Origin: Sphingobacterium sp. N143
GTDB lineage: Bacteria; Bacteroidota; Bacteroidia; Sphingobacteriales; Sphingobacteriaceae
Direction of reading: 5' to 3'
Length of the DNA stretch: 64,000 bases
Assembly (NCBI RefSeq): GCF_030325625.1
Contig: NZ_JACAIS010000014.1
Coordinates: 1-64,000, forward strand
The notes under the pieces are model-generated. The model did not search any database, had not been told where the DNA came from, and saw nothing but the letters and a program-made list of their open reading frames with translations. Position 1 is the first letter of the stretch. Each line of letters opens with the position of its first letter. Below are positions 45,749 to 55,065 of the stretch, in pieces. The position numbers were made by a program, and so were the translations under genes.

Positions 45749-48161
45749 CACCACCATGGCTTTCTTCTTTGGAGAGATCGCAACAAATATAGCCTGTGGC
45801 CCCGAAGTGGATCCTTATGACAATCAGACAACCTATTATCTCCCCAATTTAGAGGATAAAGGTTTCTCCGCGTTTCAATACATCCCCTATCAATTTCTTT
45901 ATACGGAAGAGGCTCCTGTCAAAGAGAGTCTCATCAATAGCGAAGCATGGGCAAATCATCTGGGCAAACGGGTGAAAATAAGAGATATTGAACAATTCAT
46001 GTATCATACTGATGAAGCCACATCAAATTTGGTTACTGATCAGCAAAAATCATCCTGGAGCAATCTCCCCGATTCCGTCAAAAGAAACACTTTCCTTCAA
46101 ACATTGATCGATGGTAGGCACGAACCAGAAAGAGCTTACTTTATTTTCACAAAGAAACAAGAGCCCATTACGAATATCCAGCATAATTATTGGGATCCTG
46201 ATACCCGAAATTTTAAAGCGATTGTGCACTATGCCGAACTTGCAGAACAGCAGATCGACAAATTTCCCAGAAAAAGCTTTTTATATGTACGCTATGCCTA
46301 TCAGGCTGCCCGGTTATATTTATTCGGGCAGAAATATGCCAAAAGCATTGCTGTTTATGAAAAATACTTACAGCCACTCAACGGTAACGATGCCATCTTA
46401 AATTGGGCCCTGTCCAATTATGCAGGTGCAGTACGTAAAAATGGGGATGGAGCCAAAGCCGCTTATCTCTTTTCGAAATTATTTACAGCAAGCCCTGAGC
46501 GACGTATCTTAGCCTATTCAAATTTCCATTACATCACCGCAACCGATGCCGAAATTTTTCAATATGCTAAGAATGACGCGGATAAGTTCAACATCAATGC
46601 AATTATGGGATTCGGGACGAGTGATCGCTCCATGAAATACCTAGATGCCTGCTACAATCTTGATCCAGCCAATACCGTCAATGCAGTACTGCTGGGACGA
46701 GAGGTCAATAAAATAGAAGGGGACATGAATGAATCCTTTTATATTGGCTATGGCGAACATTATAATTATTATGCTTGGAACAAGGATAAAAACACAGCTC
46801 AACTACATCTGGACTCGGTCCGGAATTTTGCTTTACATCTCTATCACGACAAAAAATACATTCAACCACAGCTAGGACTTATTACCGCAGCGTATTTAAG
46901 CTGGATGAATAAAGAAAATGATCTGGCAAAAAAGTATCTTGAGCAGGTCAATCAGGCCGATCTCAACACTAAATTAGCAGACCAATTCCAGATCACTGTA
47001 TTACTGACTCAATTGGCCGACTGGCAAAGCAACAAACAGCTTGATCAGTCAAAGCTTGTAAAAACATTAGCCTGGCTCGAAGAGAAAGCCAAATCGGAAA
47101 AGGAAAACAATCCCAAGAAAGACGATTGGAGCTACAGTACCTTTGAATACAGCAACTATAGCCTGATCAGTAGAAATATCCTTCAAAACCTAGTCGTCAA
47201 ACATTATCTCCAAACACAGGATACAGCAATGGCTGGCCTAGCAGCTGTTAAGGCGGATATTTTCTTTAATTATGGCTTTGTGAAGGATTCTCTTGAAGAC
47301 AATATGCAATGGCCAACCATGCATTTCTGGGAAAATAGCTTAACGCCAAAAAGCCTGCTAAAAATCAAGAGCTTGCTTTCTGACGATTCGCAGCAGAATA
47401 CCTTATCCAAGTTTTTGCTGAAAGACATCAAGCATTTTAATCATGATTATCTTACTGAGCTCTTGGGGACGACATATCTTCGGGAATTAGATTTTCAACA
47501 GGCTGCAAAAACCTTACAACAGCTTCCTAAAAACCATAAAATAAAAGAACTAAAGAATTGGTATAATGAGGATGAAGACATCAAACCCAACCCGTTTATT
47601 GTCGCCATCAATGACTACCCTAAAAAGTATGGCAAAGAGTATACGACCAAACTAAAGTATGCGGAACGTATGGCGCACTTGGAAAATACCATAAAAGCTG
47701 AAAAAAATAACCAGAAAAAAGCAGATTTATATTTCCAGATGGCTACCGGCATCTATCAGACAAGCACATATGGAAATGCCTGGTCAATGGTTTCCTATGA
47801 ATGGTCATCTGCCGACAACCAGGCACCATCAACGCTCCATTGGCAACGGAATTATTTACGGACAAAATCTGCGAAAGAATGGTATAGCAAAGCACGCGCA
47901 CTAAGTTCTGATAAAGAGTTTAAAGCAAAATGTACCTTCATGCTGGCTAAATGTGAACAAAAGGATTTTGTGTACAGCAAGGAAGCACGTTGGCAATACT
48001 ACGATTCTCCATTAAAAGATCCTTTTTACCGTTTCTCCATGCAGAATAAGTATTTTGAGGAATTAAATGCTCACTATAAAGATACGCCGTTTTTCAGGAT
48101 TGCCTCCAGGGAGTGTACTTATCTACGGGATTTTATCAATTCAACAGCAGTTATGCACTAG
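45708..48161 (+). CDS. Large exported protein with helical repeats, partner of the preceding lipoprotein
   Basis: An 817-residue protein that I do not recognise. The N-terminus (KKLFVLSSTTMAFFFGEIATNIAC) looks like an exported, possibly lipid-anchored, sequence, though its hydrophobic core is poor. The rest is rich in Tyr, Asn and Lys and has TPR/SEL1-like helical pairs (RYAYQAARLYLFGQKYAKSI, ALSNYAGAVRKNGDGAKAAYLF). The first ATG overlaps the previous gene by 41 nt; another in-frame ATG at 45756, 8 nt past that stop, would lose the charged n-region. It could be a surface or periplasmic scaffold. Confidence 0.75.
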   Translation: MATPNYKKLFVLSSTTMAFFFGEIATNIACGPEVDPYDNQTTYYLPNLEDKGFSAFQYIPYQFLYTEEAPVKESLINSEAWANHLGKRVKIRDIEQFMYHTDEATSNLVTDQQKSSWSNLPDSVKRNTFLQTLIDGRHEPERAYFIFTKKQEPITNIQHNYWDPDTRNFKAIVHYAELAEQQIDKFPRKSFLYVRYAYQAARLYLFGQKYAKSIAVYEKYLQPLNGNDAILNWALSNYAGAVRKNGDGAKAAYLFSKLFTASPERRILAYSNFHYITATDAEIFQYAKNDADKFNINAIMGFGTSDRSMKYLDACYNLDPANTVNAVLLGREVNKIEGDMNESFYIGYGEHYNYYAWNKDKNTAQLHLDSVRNFALHLYHDKKYIQPQLGLITAAYLSWMNKENDLAKKYLEQVNQADLNTKLADQFQITVLLTQLADWQSNKQLDQSKLVKTLAWLEEKAKSEKENNPKKDDWSYSTFEYSNYSLISRNILQNLVVKHYLQTQDTAMAGLAAVKADIFFNYGFVKDSLEDNMQWPTMHFWENSLTPKSLLKIKSLLSDDSQQNTLSKFLLKDIKHFNHDYLTELLGTTYLRELDFQQAAKTLQQLPKNHKIKELKNWYNEDEDIKPNPFIVAINDYPKKYGKEYTTKLKYAERMAHLENTIKAEKNNQKKADLYFQMATGIYQTSTYGNAWSMVSYEWSSADNQAPSTLHWQRNYLRTKSAKEWYSKARALSSDKEFKAKCTFMLAKCEQKDFVYSKEARWQYYDSPLKDPFYRFSMQNKYFEELNAHYKDTPFFRIASRECTYLRDFINSTAVMH

Positions 48162-48176
48162 TGTATTGTGCTTTAT

Positions 48177-48218
48177 AACAACAGGAATCCGCCAGAATTC
48201 GGATGGATCCCTGTTGTT
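48177..48218. terminator. Bidirectional hairpin between the exported-protein gene and rsgA
   Basis: AACAACAGG (48177-48185) pairs with CCTGTTGTT (48210-48218), with further inner pairing of ATCCG and CGGAT. It lies between two convergent genes and touches the rsgA stop codon. Confidence 0.65.
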
Positions 48219-49138
48219 TATGCCCGGCTATCTTCGTTATGGTATATGCTGAGATAGCTTTCATAACGTGAACGTTCAATTTGCCCCTCCTCTACGGCTT
48301 CCATAATGACACATCCCGGTTCATTGATATGTCGGCAGTTATTAAACCGGCACTGGTTCATCAGCGCCCGCATTTCGGGGAAAAAATGGGATAACTCCTG
48401 CTTTTCTATATCCACAATCCCAAGCTCCCGGATACCAGGGGTATCAATCAGTTTTCCCCCAAATGGTAAGTCAAACATTTCGGCAAATGTGGTTGTATGC
48501 TTTCCCTTGTCGGACCAATCCGAAATTTCACCCGTTTTTAATCCATATTCTGGTACAATAGCATTGATCAATGTAGACTTTCCCACGCCAGAATGTCCTG
48601 AAACCAGGGTAATTTTATCGTGAAGTAAATCTTTTATAACATTAATATTCGTTCCTGTCAAAGCCGAAACTTCAAAGCAAGGGTAACCTATCCGTTCATA
48701 AATTGCCTTATAGTCGGCGAGTATCTCCAATCCTGCATCACTAAAAAGATCCAGCTTATTAAAGATAAGGACAGCCGGTATTCCATAAGCTTCGGTTGTC
48801 ACTAAAAAACGGTCTATAAATCCTAAGGAGGTTGGCGGAGAAGCCAACGTGACCACTAAAAAAGCTTGATCCAAGTTGGCTCCAATAATTTGAGTCTGCT
48901 TGGAAAGATTCACCGATTTTCGGATAATATAATTCCGACGGGGCTCAAGCTCACGAATGACAGCACTTTCTTGATCCGGCTCCAGATCAAAATGCACCCA
49001 GTCCCCCACGGCAACAGGATTGGTCGTTTTAATTCCTTTCGTACGAAATTTACCTTTGATCCGGCAATCATACTTCTTGCCATCTTCACCCAAAACCTGA
49101 TACCAGCTACCAGTGGACTTCGTTACCAATCCTCTCAT
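48218..49138 (-). CDS. rsgA: Ribosome small-subunit biogenesis GTPase RsgA
   Basis: Circularly permuted GTPase that checks 30S maturation. From the ATG at 49138 it has 306 residues: N-terminal OB fold, then G4 NKLD (residues 127-130), G5-like EVSALTG, G1 GHSGVGKST (181-189) and G3 DTPGIRELG, followed by the zinc-binding tail CRFNNCRHINEPGC. The G4-before-G1 order is the family mark. The frame stays open upstream to 49366, but that part is antisense to polA and unlike the family, so I excluded it. Confidence 0.95.
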   Translation of the reverse strand: MRGLVTKSTGSWYQVLGEDGKKYDCRIKGKFRTKGIKTTNPVAVGDWVHFDLEPDQESAVIRELEPRRNYIIRKSVNLSKQTQIIGANLDQAFLVVTLASPPTSLGFIDRFLVTTEAYGIPAVLIFNKLDLFSDAGLEILADYKAIYERIGYPCFEVSALTGTNINVIKDLLHDKITLVSGHSGVGKSTLINAIVPEYGLKTGEISDWSDKGKHTTTFAEMFDLPFGGKLIDTPGIRELGIVDIEKQELSHFFPEMRALMNQCRFNNCRHINEPGCVIMEAVEEGQIERSRYESYLSIYHNEDSRA

Positions 49139-49244
49139 AAATCCTGTTGCATTAAATGTGTCATAGCGCAAAAATCGGAAAAATTTATTAAACTTACGGT
49201 TTGATGAATTTCTTACCTTTGTAAGGAGACTAAAATTCAATTTT

Positions 49245-52052
49245 GTGAAAAAACTATTTCTTTTAGATGGAATGGCTCTGATATACAGAGCATATTTTGC
49301 ATTGAGCAAAACCCCGCGCATCACCTCTACGGGACTAAATACCGGGGCAATCATGGGATTTACCAATACGCTTTTGGAAGTATTGAAAAATCAGCAACCT
49401 TCTCATATAGCAGTAGTGTTCGATACAGCGGCCCCTACTGCCCGACACATTGAATTTGAAGCTTATAAAGCACATCGCGAAAAAATGCCTGAGGATCTTG
49501 CGACCTCTATTCCTTATATTCATCGCCTGATCGAAGGATTTAATATTCCCATCATTACCATGGATGGCTATGAAGCCGATGATATTATCGGTACCCTGGC
49601 AAAAAAAGCTGAAAACCAAAATTTTGAGGTCTATTGTATGACCCCCGACAAAGACTTCGGTCAGCTTGTCTCCGATAATATCTTTATCTATAAGCCCGCC
49701 CGCATGGGCAATGGTGCAGAGATACAAGGTGTAAAAGAAATTCTCGAGAAGTGGGAAGTTACCGATGTCTCCCAGGTCATTGATATTTTGGGGTTATGGG
49801 GTGACGCCGTTGATAATATACCTGGAATTCCAGGTATTGGTGAAAAAACAGCAAAAAAACTTGTTCAAGAATATGGGTCCGTAGAAGGCATTATTGCCCA
49901 TGCCGACCAGCTGAAAGGTAAAATGCGTGAAAATGTTGAGAATTTTGCGAAGCAAGGGCTGATTTCTAAAAAACTGGCAACCATCCTCTTGGACGTACCT
50001 ATTGAACTCGATGAAAAAGCACTGGAACTTGAAGATCCAAACAGGGATATTTTGGAGCCTCTTTTTGCTGAACTGGAATTCAGAACGCTAGGCAAAAGAG
50101 TTTTTGGGGAGGAGTTTTCCATTCTCGAAAAAAATACCCCCACAAACGGACAGATGGATCTCTTTTCGGTTCAGACAACGACAACAGTGACCATGACAAC
50201 AGAAATTATAACGGACATCCCTGTTGATACTGGTACAATAAATACGATTCATAATACAGATCACGACTATATCTTAGCAGATACTACCGAAAAACAAGAA
50301 AAACTTGCTCAGGAGCTAGCATCACTGAACAGCTTCTGCTTTGACACCGAAACAACCGGACTGGACGCAAATCTTGCAGACATCGTTGGACTGTCCTTTT
50401 CTTTTGAAACTGGTAAAGCCTATTATATCCCTACGCCTGCAAGCCGTGAGGAAGCGCAGGCCGTGATCAATATTTTTAAACCAGTACTGGAAAATCCTGC
50501 CATTGAAAAAATAGGTCAAAATATTAAATACGATATCCTGTTGTTGGCTAGATATGGTGTAAAAGTTCAGGGAATTTTGTTCGACACCATGCTTGCCCAT
50601 TATCTCATTGACCCCGACACAAGACATGGGATGGATGTGCTCGCCGAAAATTATCTCAATTACACCCCCGTTTCAATTACCGAGCTTATTGGAGAAAAAG
50701 GTAAAAAACAGGGCAATATGCGCGATGTCGCACTCGAAAAAATCAAAGAATATGCAGCAGAGGACGCTGATATTACCTTGCAGCTCAAAAATATATTTCA
50801 GCCCCTTTTGGTGGAAACGAATACGATGCAGTTAGCCCAAGAAGTTGAATTTCCATTAGTATATGTGCTGGCCGAAATCGAACGAAATGGGGTAAAGATC
50901 GATGTTCCGGCGCTTGAAGAATTCTCAAAGACCTTAGAAGAGGATATTAGAAACTTGGAGGCCACCATCTTTGAAAAAGCAGGGATCAACTTCAACATTG
51001 CTTCACCAAAACAATTGGGGGAGGTATTGTTCGACAAGCTACAATTGGATCCGAAGGCGAAAAAAACAAAAACAGGTCAATATAAAACTGGCGAAGACGT
51101 ACTCATGGCATTGGCCAACAAATCGGACATCGTGCAGGACATCCTGAACTTTAGACAATTGCAAAAGCTAAAATCGACCTATGTGGATGCCCTGCCTGAA
51201 TTGATTAATCCAGAAACTGGCCTCATCCATACATCGTACAATCAAGCCGTCGCGGCCACAGGTCGCCTGAGTTCCACCAACCCGAATTTGCAGAACATTC
51301 CAATCCGTACCGAACGGGGCCGAGAGGTAAGAAAAGCCTTTATTCCACGCTCCGAAAACAATGTCATTTTATCAGCGGATTATTCTCAAATTGAGTTAAG
51401 GCTGATCGCAGAGTTAAGCAAAGATCAAAACATGATGGAGGCCTTTAGTCAAGGCCATGACATTCACCGCGCCACAGCAGCAAAAGTATATAGCATGGAT
51501 TTCGACGGAGTAACCGCTGAGCAGCGCCGTAATGCTAAAGCCGTTAACTTCGGTATTATATATGGACAATCAGCTTTTGGCCTTTCACAAAATCTGGGTA
51601 TTTCCCGTAAAGAAGCTTCTGACATTATCAACGAATATTTTAATCAGTATACAGGCATAAAAAAATACATGAGCGATGCAATAGAATTCGCCAAAGAAAA
51701 CGGTTATGTTGAAACAATTCTAAAGCGCAGACGTTATCTGAGAGATATCAATTCTGCAAATATGACGGTTCGTGGATTTGCTGAACGCAATGCGATCAAC
51801 GCGCCGATTCAGGGATCCGCTGCAGATTTAATCAAAATTGCAATGATAGCTATCCAAAAAGAAATAGAGCAGCAAGGACTGGAAGGAAAAATGATCATGC
51901 AGGTACATGATGAGCTTGTATTCGATGTGCCAAAACAAGAGATTGAAGTATTCAAGACCATTATTCTAGACAAGATGACACATGCGATCAACACAACTGT
52001 TCCTTTGGTTGTTGAGATCGGAGAAGGAAAAAATTGGCTCGAAGCACACTAG
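49245..52052 (+). CDS. polA: DNA polymerase I
   Basis: Repair and Okazaki-fragment polymerase of 935 residues with all three domains. The N-terminal 5'-3' exonuclease (FLLDGMALIYRAYFA, GYEADDIIGTLA) is followed by a 3'-5' exonuclease that looks intact (SFCFDTETTGLDANLAD near residue 362) and the polymerase domain with SADYSQIELRLIAELS, RRNAKAVNFGIIYGQS and QVHDELVFDVP. Start is GTG, with an AAGGAGA 15 nt upstream and a TACCTTTG -7-like element at 49214-49221. It probably forms a transcript with the next gene, 11 nt away. Confidence 0.97.
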   Translation: MKKLFLLDGMALIYRAYFALSKTPRITSTGLNTGAIMGFTNTLLEVLKNQQPSHIAVVFDTAAPTARHIEFEAYKAHREKMPEDLATSIPYIHRLIEGFNIPIITMDGYEADDIIGTLAKKAENQNFEVYCMTPDKDFGQLVSDNIFIYKPARMGNGAEIQGVKEILEKWEVTDVSQVIDILGLWGDAVDNIPGIPGIGEKTAKKLVQEYGSVEGIIAHADQLKGKMRENVENFAKQGLISKKLATILLDVPIELDEKALELEDPNRDILEPLFAELEFRTLGKRVFGEEFSILEKNTPTNGQMDLFSVQTTTTVTMTTEIITDIPVDTGTINTIHNTDHDYILADTTEKQEKLAQELASLNSFCFDTETTGLDANLADIVGLSFSFETGKAYYIPTPASREEAQAVINIFKPVLENPAIEKIGQNIKYDILLLARYGVKVQGILFDTMLAHYLIDPDTRHGMDVLAENYLNYTPVSITELIGEKGKKQGNMRDVALEKIKEYAAEDADITLQLKNIFQPLLVETNTMQLAQEVEFPLVYVLAEIERNGVKIDVPALEEFSKTLEEDIRNLEATIFEKAGINFNIASPKQLGEVLFDKLQLDPKAKKTKTGQYKTGEDVLMALANKSDIVQDILNFRQLQKLKSTYVDALPELINPETGLIHTSYNQAVAATGRLSSTNPNLQNIPIRTERGREVRKAFIPRSENNVILSADYSQIELRLIAELSKDQNMMEAFSQGHDIHRATAAKVYSMDFDGVTAEQRRNAKAVNFGIIYGQSAFGLSQNLGISRKEASDIINEYFNQYTGIKKYMSDAIEFAKENGYVETILKRRRYLRDINSANMTVRGFAERNAINAPIQGSAADLIKIAMIAIQKEIEQQGLEGKMIMQVHDELVFDVPKQEIEVFKTIILDKMTHAINTTVPLVVEIGEGKNWLEAH

Positions 52053-52063
52053 ATTAAGACGAT

Positions 52064-53197
52064 ATGATGATTAAAAAACTCATATATATACTGTTATTTA
52101 TGTCGTCTCTTGGCTTTCAAACGATACAAGCTCAAGAAGACAAACCTGTCTTTTACGAAAAATTAGATCAAGGTTTAATTCGCTTTTATTTTGATAAGTA
52201 TTATTACCTTGCCGCAAAAGACTGTGAATTTAAAACCATTGAACGTGTCTGTAAATTTGATTTCACAAAGCAAGTGTTTGAAGGTGAATTTCGTGATTTT
52301 GCCTCCGATGGGAGCCGCATACTCGTCGGGAACTATCAAGACGGCAAAAAAGAAGGCCTTTTCCAGGCTTTTCACCCAAATGGCGTGCTGAAATGGGAAG
52401 TAAATTTTAAAGCCAACCGTCCCTCAGGAGAATGGAAGTATTACTATCCGGATGGGAAGCCGCTCTTGACCATCACTGAAAACGAACGGGGCTACTTCAT
52501 CAAAGATTACTGGGACAACCGTGGAAAGCAAGACGTCTCCAACGGCGAGGGGAACTACGAATTTGCCATACCATTTGAAGGTTTTACTGAATTTGGCTAT
52601 GATTTCTATCTCCGCAGAGGGAAAGTAAAAAATGGTAAACCACAGGGAAATTGGAATACCTATTTCTATAATGTTGGTCAACAGCCTATTTATGCCCTCA
52701 CCCAACGGTTTGTCAATGGTGAACTAGTAGCAAGCTATGATGACAATGGGGATCTCAATAATGAAGATTTTCAGATATTAAGCATACTGCCGTACGATTA
52801 CTTTTCCCGGGCAGATCTACTGACCAGTAAATCGTGTAATTTTGATGACTTCTCAAATTTTTATGCTTTTCTTGCCAAACGTTTTACGGATGGGGTCAAT
52901 AAAAGCGGCATGGAGCTTGTCAATCAGGTTAATTTCACTTATTTAGTAGAAGTAAAGAAAACGGGAATGGCCACTATTCGGAGCTTAAAATTGGTTTCAG
53001 ATTCCAACAATGAGGATTTTGACACTATCTTAAGCCGGATTGCTAAAAACATCGACTTTTATTTTCCTACCTATAAACCCGATCAGCCTCAAGACGATAC
53101 GATCAAAGTTTCTGGTAGCATAGGTAAGAACAGTGATGGAAAAGCGTATGCCCATTCAATTAAAATAGAAAGACAAATCGACAATTCGAGTAAATAA
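52064..53197 (+). CDS. Exported MORN/YwqK-like repeat protein
   Basis: A 377-residue protein with a signal peptide (MMIKKLIYILLFMSSLGFQTIQA). Residues 75-150 hold MORN-type repeats like those of the YwqK family, for example GNYQDGKKEGLFQAFHPNGVLKWEVNF and SGEWKYYYPDGKPLL (each seen as GxWxxYxxxG units), and a further unit lies near residue 190 (GKPQGNWNTYFYN). A C-terminal part with LVEVKKTGMATIRSLKLV may be a separate domain. It follows polA by 11 nt, yet an exported protein has no obvious link to replication. Both ATG codons at the start are possible. Confidence 0.78.
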   Translation: MMIKKLIYILLFMSSLGFQTIQAQEDKPVFYEKLDQGLIRFYFDKYYYLAAKDCEFKTIERVCKFDFTKQVFEGEFRDFASDGSRILVGNYQDGKKEGLFQAFHPNGVLKWEVNFKANRPSGEWKYYYPDGKPLLTITENERGYFIKDYWDNRGKQDVSNGEGNYEFAIPFEGFTEFGYDFYLRRGKVKNGKPQGNWNTYFYNVGQQPIYALTQRFVNGELVASYDDNGDLNNEDFQILSILPYDYFSRADLLTSKSCNFDDFSNFYAFLAKRFTDGVNKSGMELVNQVNFTYLVEVKKTGMATIRSLKLVSDSNNEDFDTILSRIAKNIDFYFPTYKPDQPQDDTIKVSGSIGKNSDGKAYAHSIKIERQIDNSSK

Positions 53198-53198
53198 T

Positions 53199-53206
53199 TA
53201 TCTTTG
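53199..53206 (+). promoter_or_regulatory. -7 element of the psd promoter
   Basis: TATCTTTG is a perfect TANNTTTG and overlaps the region right after the preceding stop codon. It places the transcription start near 53213 and supports the ATG at 53222 over the in-frame start at 53204. No good -33 TTG is present. Confidence 0.6.
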
Positions 53207-53221
53207 CAGAAAGAAATAGAT

Positions 53222-53875
53222 ATGAAATTCCATAAAGAAGGATATACCACGTTAGCGATAGCTATACTTATTATCTTCATCATCAACGCTGTTGCTGATT
53301 ATTATGATGCTTCGCAATATGTCAAATGGTTTATTTACGCCCTTTCAGCCTTTCTATTTATTACGGTGGTCCAGTTTTTTAGGAGCCCAAGAAAAGTTGT
53401 TGTTCCTCAGGATGGAACTATTTTATGTCCTGCTGACGGAAAAGTTGTTGTAATAGAAGAAACAGAGGAAAATGAATATTTTCATGATAAACGTATTCAG
53501 GTCTCCATCTTTATGTCACCGGTCAATGTTCACGTCAATCGGAACCCCATCAGCGGTATTGTGACATTTTTCAAATATCACCCGGGCAAGTTCTTGGTGG
53601 CCTGGCATCCCAAATCATCCACAGACAACGAAAGGACAACAGTAGTGGTTAAAGACAATGCAGGAAGAGAAGTTCTTTTCCGGCAAATCGCAGGTGCGCT
53701 TGCCCGCCGCATTGTCTGGTATGTAAAAGAAGAAGACAAAGTTGTTCAGGGTGATGAATTTGGTTTTATTAAATTCGGTTCCCGTGTCGACTTATTCTTA
53801 CCTTTGGGAACAGAAATTAATGTTAATATTGGCGACAAGGTTACCGGGGCTAAAACGATCATTGGTAAATTTTAA
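53222..53875 (+). CDS. psd: Phosphatidylserine decarboxylase (small type)
   Basis: Makes phosphatidylethanolamine from phosphatidylserine using a pyruvoyl group made by self-cleavage. From 53222 the protein has 217 residues, the size of the short PSD class. One or two N-terminal helices (about residues 8-24 and 35-52) anchor it. CPADGKVV, FMSPVNVHVNRNPISG and the cleavage site KFGSRVD, with G186-S187, are visible. No pssA is adjacent. A terminator at 53905-53928 follows. Confidence 0.93.
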   Translation: MKFHKEGYTTLAIAILIIFIINAVADYYDASQYVKWFIYALSAFLFITVVQFFRSPRKVVVPQDGTILCPADGKVVVIEETEENEYFHDKRIQVSIFMSPVNVHVNRNPISGIVTFFKYHPGKFLVAWHPKSSTDNERTTVVVKDNAGREVLFRQIAGALARRIVWYVKEEDKVVQGDEFGFIKFGSRVDLFLPLGTEINVNIGDKVTGAKTIIGKF

Positions 53876-53904
53876 CAATTTATTAATATCATTATAAGTA
53901 ACTT

Positions 53905-53928
53905 AGGCCCCAATTAGGGGCCTTTTTT
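53905..53928 (+). terminator. psd terminator
   Basis: AGGCCCC (53905-53911) and GGGGCCT (53917-53923) form a perfect 7-bp stem with a 5-nt loop and a following T run (53924-53928). It ends the psd transcript just before the histidine-kinase gene. Confidence 0.92.
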
Positions 53929-53937
53929 ATTCAACAA

Positions 53938-54975
53938 ATGAATTTTAGACAATTATTATTGGCAAACTCCGCAGGTGTGGGCATAGCCATATCAACCATT
54001 AGCTTTTATTATAAACATGACTTGCAGACCGCAGTCATTATCTTTTTTGTTGCCCTTATAATCACCTTTCTGCTTTTCAATTATCTCTTTGAGAAATACA
54101 TCTACCGCCGGCTCAACACGATGTATAAATTGATCCACAACCTCAAACTTGGCAAAGACCTCAAAGACGCAATCGGAGAACATGTGAGTGAAGATCCTAT
54201 TACAGATGCTGAAAACGAGGTAAAAGCTTGGGCAAAAGACAAAAAAAATGAGATTGAGCATCTAAAATCGCAAGAAAAGTTTAGACGGGAATTTCTATCC
54301 AATATTTCCCATGAATTCAAAACCCCATTATTTGCCACCCAAGGGTATATAGAAACATTACAAGATGGGCTTATAGAAGAAGATATGGACATGGCCAAGA
54401 ATTTTCTGGATAAAGCCGCCCGTAATCTCGACCGATTAAATTACTTGATCCAGGACCTGGATGAGATATCAAAACTAGAATCTGGGAAAATGGTGCTGAA
54501 TATAGAAAAATTCGATATCGTCGAACTCATAAAGGACACATCTTATTCGTTAGAAGACAAAGCAAAACAGCACAATATCAAGATTGAGTTTAAAATCAAA
54601 GCCGGCACTCCACACTGGGTCAAAGCTGACCGGAATAAAATTCATCAGGTATTGTATAACCTCATCGACAATTCACTCAAATATGGAAAAGAGGGCGGTA
54701 CGACTAAAATTAAAATTTTTCCATTATTTGAACAGGTGCTGATTGAAATCACAGATGATGGTTATGGTATTGAGGAAAAAAATCTCAACCGTGTATTCGA
54801 GCGTTTCTTCCGTACGGATAAAAGTAGATCAAGAGATATCGGAGGTTCAGGACTAGGTTTAGCTATCGTAAAGCATATTATTGAGGCCCATCAACAAAAT
54901 GTTAATGTTCGCAGTACAGAAGGGATAGGAACCACATTTGGGTTCACTTTGCAAAAAGTTCAGACCGGCGACTAA
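53938..54975 (+). CDS. PhoR-like sensor histidine kinase
   Basis: Membrane sensor kinase of 345 residues: two N-terminal helices (about 5-23 and 29-52) with almost no periplasmic loop, a linker without a recognised PAS domain, then the HisKA domain with NISHEFKTPLFATQGYIETL (His125) and the HATPase domain (NLIDNSLKYG, ITDDGYGIEE, FERFFR, GGSGLGLAIVKHI). No response regulator gene is adjacent. Because DUF47 and PiT phosphate-transport genes with a Pho-like box follow directly, a PhoR-like role in phosphate control is likely but inferred. Its start is 10 nt after the terminator T run, which leaves very little room for a leader. Confidence 0.85.
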   Translation: MNFRQLLLANSAGVGIAISTISFYYKHDLQTAVIIFFVALIITFLLFNYLFEKYIYRRLNTMYKLIHNLKLGKDLKDAIGEHVSEDPITDAENEVKAWAKDKKNEIEHLKSQEKFRREFLSNISHEFKTPLFATQGYIETLQDGLIEEDMDMAKNFLDKAARNLDRLNYLIQDLDEISKLESGKMVLNIEKFDIVELIKDTSYSLEDKAKQHNIKIEFKIKAGTPHWVKADRNKIHQVLYNLIDNSLKYGKEGGTTKIKIFPLFEQVLIEITDDGYGIEEKNLNRVFERFFRTDKSRSRDIGGSGLGLAIVKHIIEAHQQNVNVRSTEGIGTTFGFTLQKVQTGD

Positions 54976-55013
54976 ACAATTGATGACACTTTTGTGTTTA
55001 AACAAAACCAATG

Positions 55014-55047
55014 TTAACATTAACTTAACATTAGGGTATTATTTTTG
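55014..55047 (+). promoter_or_regulatory. Pho-box-like direct repeat and promoter of the DUF47-PiT genes
   Basis: TTAACA occurs at 55014-55019 and again at 55025-55030, an 11-bp period with a 5-bp spacer, the geometry of PhoB/PhoP boxes. The perfect -7 element TATTTTTG (55040-55047) follows 9 nt later, so the repeats cover the -33 region. The ATG of the next gene is 18 nt beyond. Binding by a PhoB-like regulator is inference. Confidence 0.65.
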
Positions 55048-55065
55048 CAGAAATAAATTTAAGAT

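Noticed and set aside
49139..49366. N-terminal extension of rsgA
   Set aside because: The frame is open but would be antisense to the polA start and does not resemble RsgA; the family-length start is at 49138.
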